From: Neopestalotiopsis rosae
Lineage: Eukaryota; Ascomycota; Sordariomycetes; Amphisphaeriales; Sporocadaceae
NCBI GenBank assembly: GCA_023078685.1
Contig: JALGAS010000006.1
Coordinates: forward strand, 558,001 to 622,000
Reading direction: 5' to 3'
Length of the DNA: 64,000 bases
The stretch's first letter is position 1, and each line of letters starts with the position of its first letter. The notes beneath the pieces are model-generated. The model was not told where the DNA came from and made no database searches. It was given only the letters and a program-made list of their open reading frames with translations. A program made the position numbers and the translations under genes. Of the stretch, positions 63,645 to 64,000 are shown one piece after another.

Positions 63645-64000
63645 TCACTTGGTACTGCTTGATTCGGCTTTTGGCGGCGCCCTGTCACCTCTTTGGAAAA
63701 CAAACAGCGCCTCGTCTTTGCCGGGGAAACTGGGCAGCGGGATCTGCACGACCTTGGTCCACTCGGGCTCCTCGCGCTCCATGTACTCGTCCATGCTCAT
63801 GCTCCGGAAGCCCGTGTAGCCGTTGTGGTTCTGGGTGCCCACCACGGCCAGGGTGTCGCCCTGGTACGCCCTGACGAGCTGCCGCGTGAAGCCGCCCTCC
63901 TCGCCGCCGGCGATGCCGCCGCCCACGATGGGGTAGACGAGCAGGAGCACGGCGTCGCGGCCGCCGTGGTTCCCGGCCTTGTTCAGAAACTGCACGCCGT
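63645..64000 (-). CDS. C-terminal part of an unidentified conserved protein, cut by window edge
   Basis: The minus-strand frame is open from the right edge to a TGA at 63647-63645, about 117 residues. GC-rich biased codons support a real gene. Segments: FLNKAGNHGGRDAVLLLVYP, GGFTRQLVRAYQGDTLAVVG, TQNHNGYTGF, EWTKVVQIPLPSFPGKDEAL and FVFQRGDRAPPKAES. The pattern of a hydrophobic strand ending in YP, a helix, then GDTLAVVG resembles the last part of a Rossmann-like, possibly methyltransferase-type, fold. This is a weak structural impression, not an identification. Start and earlier exons lie beyond the window. Confidence 0.7.
   Translation of the reverse strand, partial: GVQFLNKAGNHGGRDAVLLLVYPIVGGGIAGGEEGGFTRQLVRAYQGDTLAVVGTQNHNGYTGFRSMSMDEYMEREEPEWTKVVQIPLPSFPGKDEALFVFQRGDRAPPKAESSSTK

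Overview
The window looks like a chromosomal segment of a filamentous ascomycete (Pezizomycotina, most likely Sordariomycetes, perhaps Hypocreales). Genes carry short 50-120 bp spliceosomal introns with GTAAGT/GTTAGT-type donors and YAG acceptors. Protein types are typical of moulds: a Woronin body protein (HEX1), a HET-domain protein, a PL3 pectate lyase, a PA14-containing GH3 beta-glucosidase, and two fungal-specific regulator-like proteins (DUF8032-like, DUF8035-like). The pectate lyase and beta-glucosidase suggest contact with plant material. I do not name a species.

Layout. 1-1.1 kb: minus-strand coding-like fragments, perhaps a broken gene. 1.2-3.9 kb: GH3 beta-glucosidase (+). 6.0-9.0 kb: four-exon protein with a degenerate caspase-like region and C-terminal HLPPHLRKGPW-type repeats (+). 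11.2-12.1 kb: secreted pectate lyase (+). 13.9-15.8 kb: HET-domain protein (-). 17.5-20.4 kb: four-exon Q/H/P-rich protein with two related domains (-). 20.4-41.0 kb: about 20.6 kb with no convincing gene. 41.0-41.5 kb: small Pro/Ala-rich protein (-). 42.9-45.7 kb: DUF8035-like protein with long RD/RE tracts (-). 45.7-51.9 kb: second large gap. 51.9-53.9 kb: bleomycin hydrolase (-). 54.7-56.4 kb: HEX1 (-), with a long in-frame upstream extension. 59.9-63.2 kb: Rqc2/NEMF (+). 63.6 kb to the right edge: C-terminal part of an unidentified protein (-).

This is not an operon or an obvious biosynthetic cluster. The genes look independently regulated. Functional themes are carbohydrate breakdown (GH3, PL3), non-self recognition (HET), hyphal integrity (HEX1) and protein quality control (Rqc2, bleomycin hydrolase). 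All exon joins were found by eye from splice signals and reading-frame continuity. The most interesting items are the pseudo-caspase protein, the ATG-less extension upstream of HEX1, the internal duplication in the DUF8032-like protein, and the very long gene-free interval upstream of that gene.
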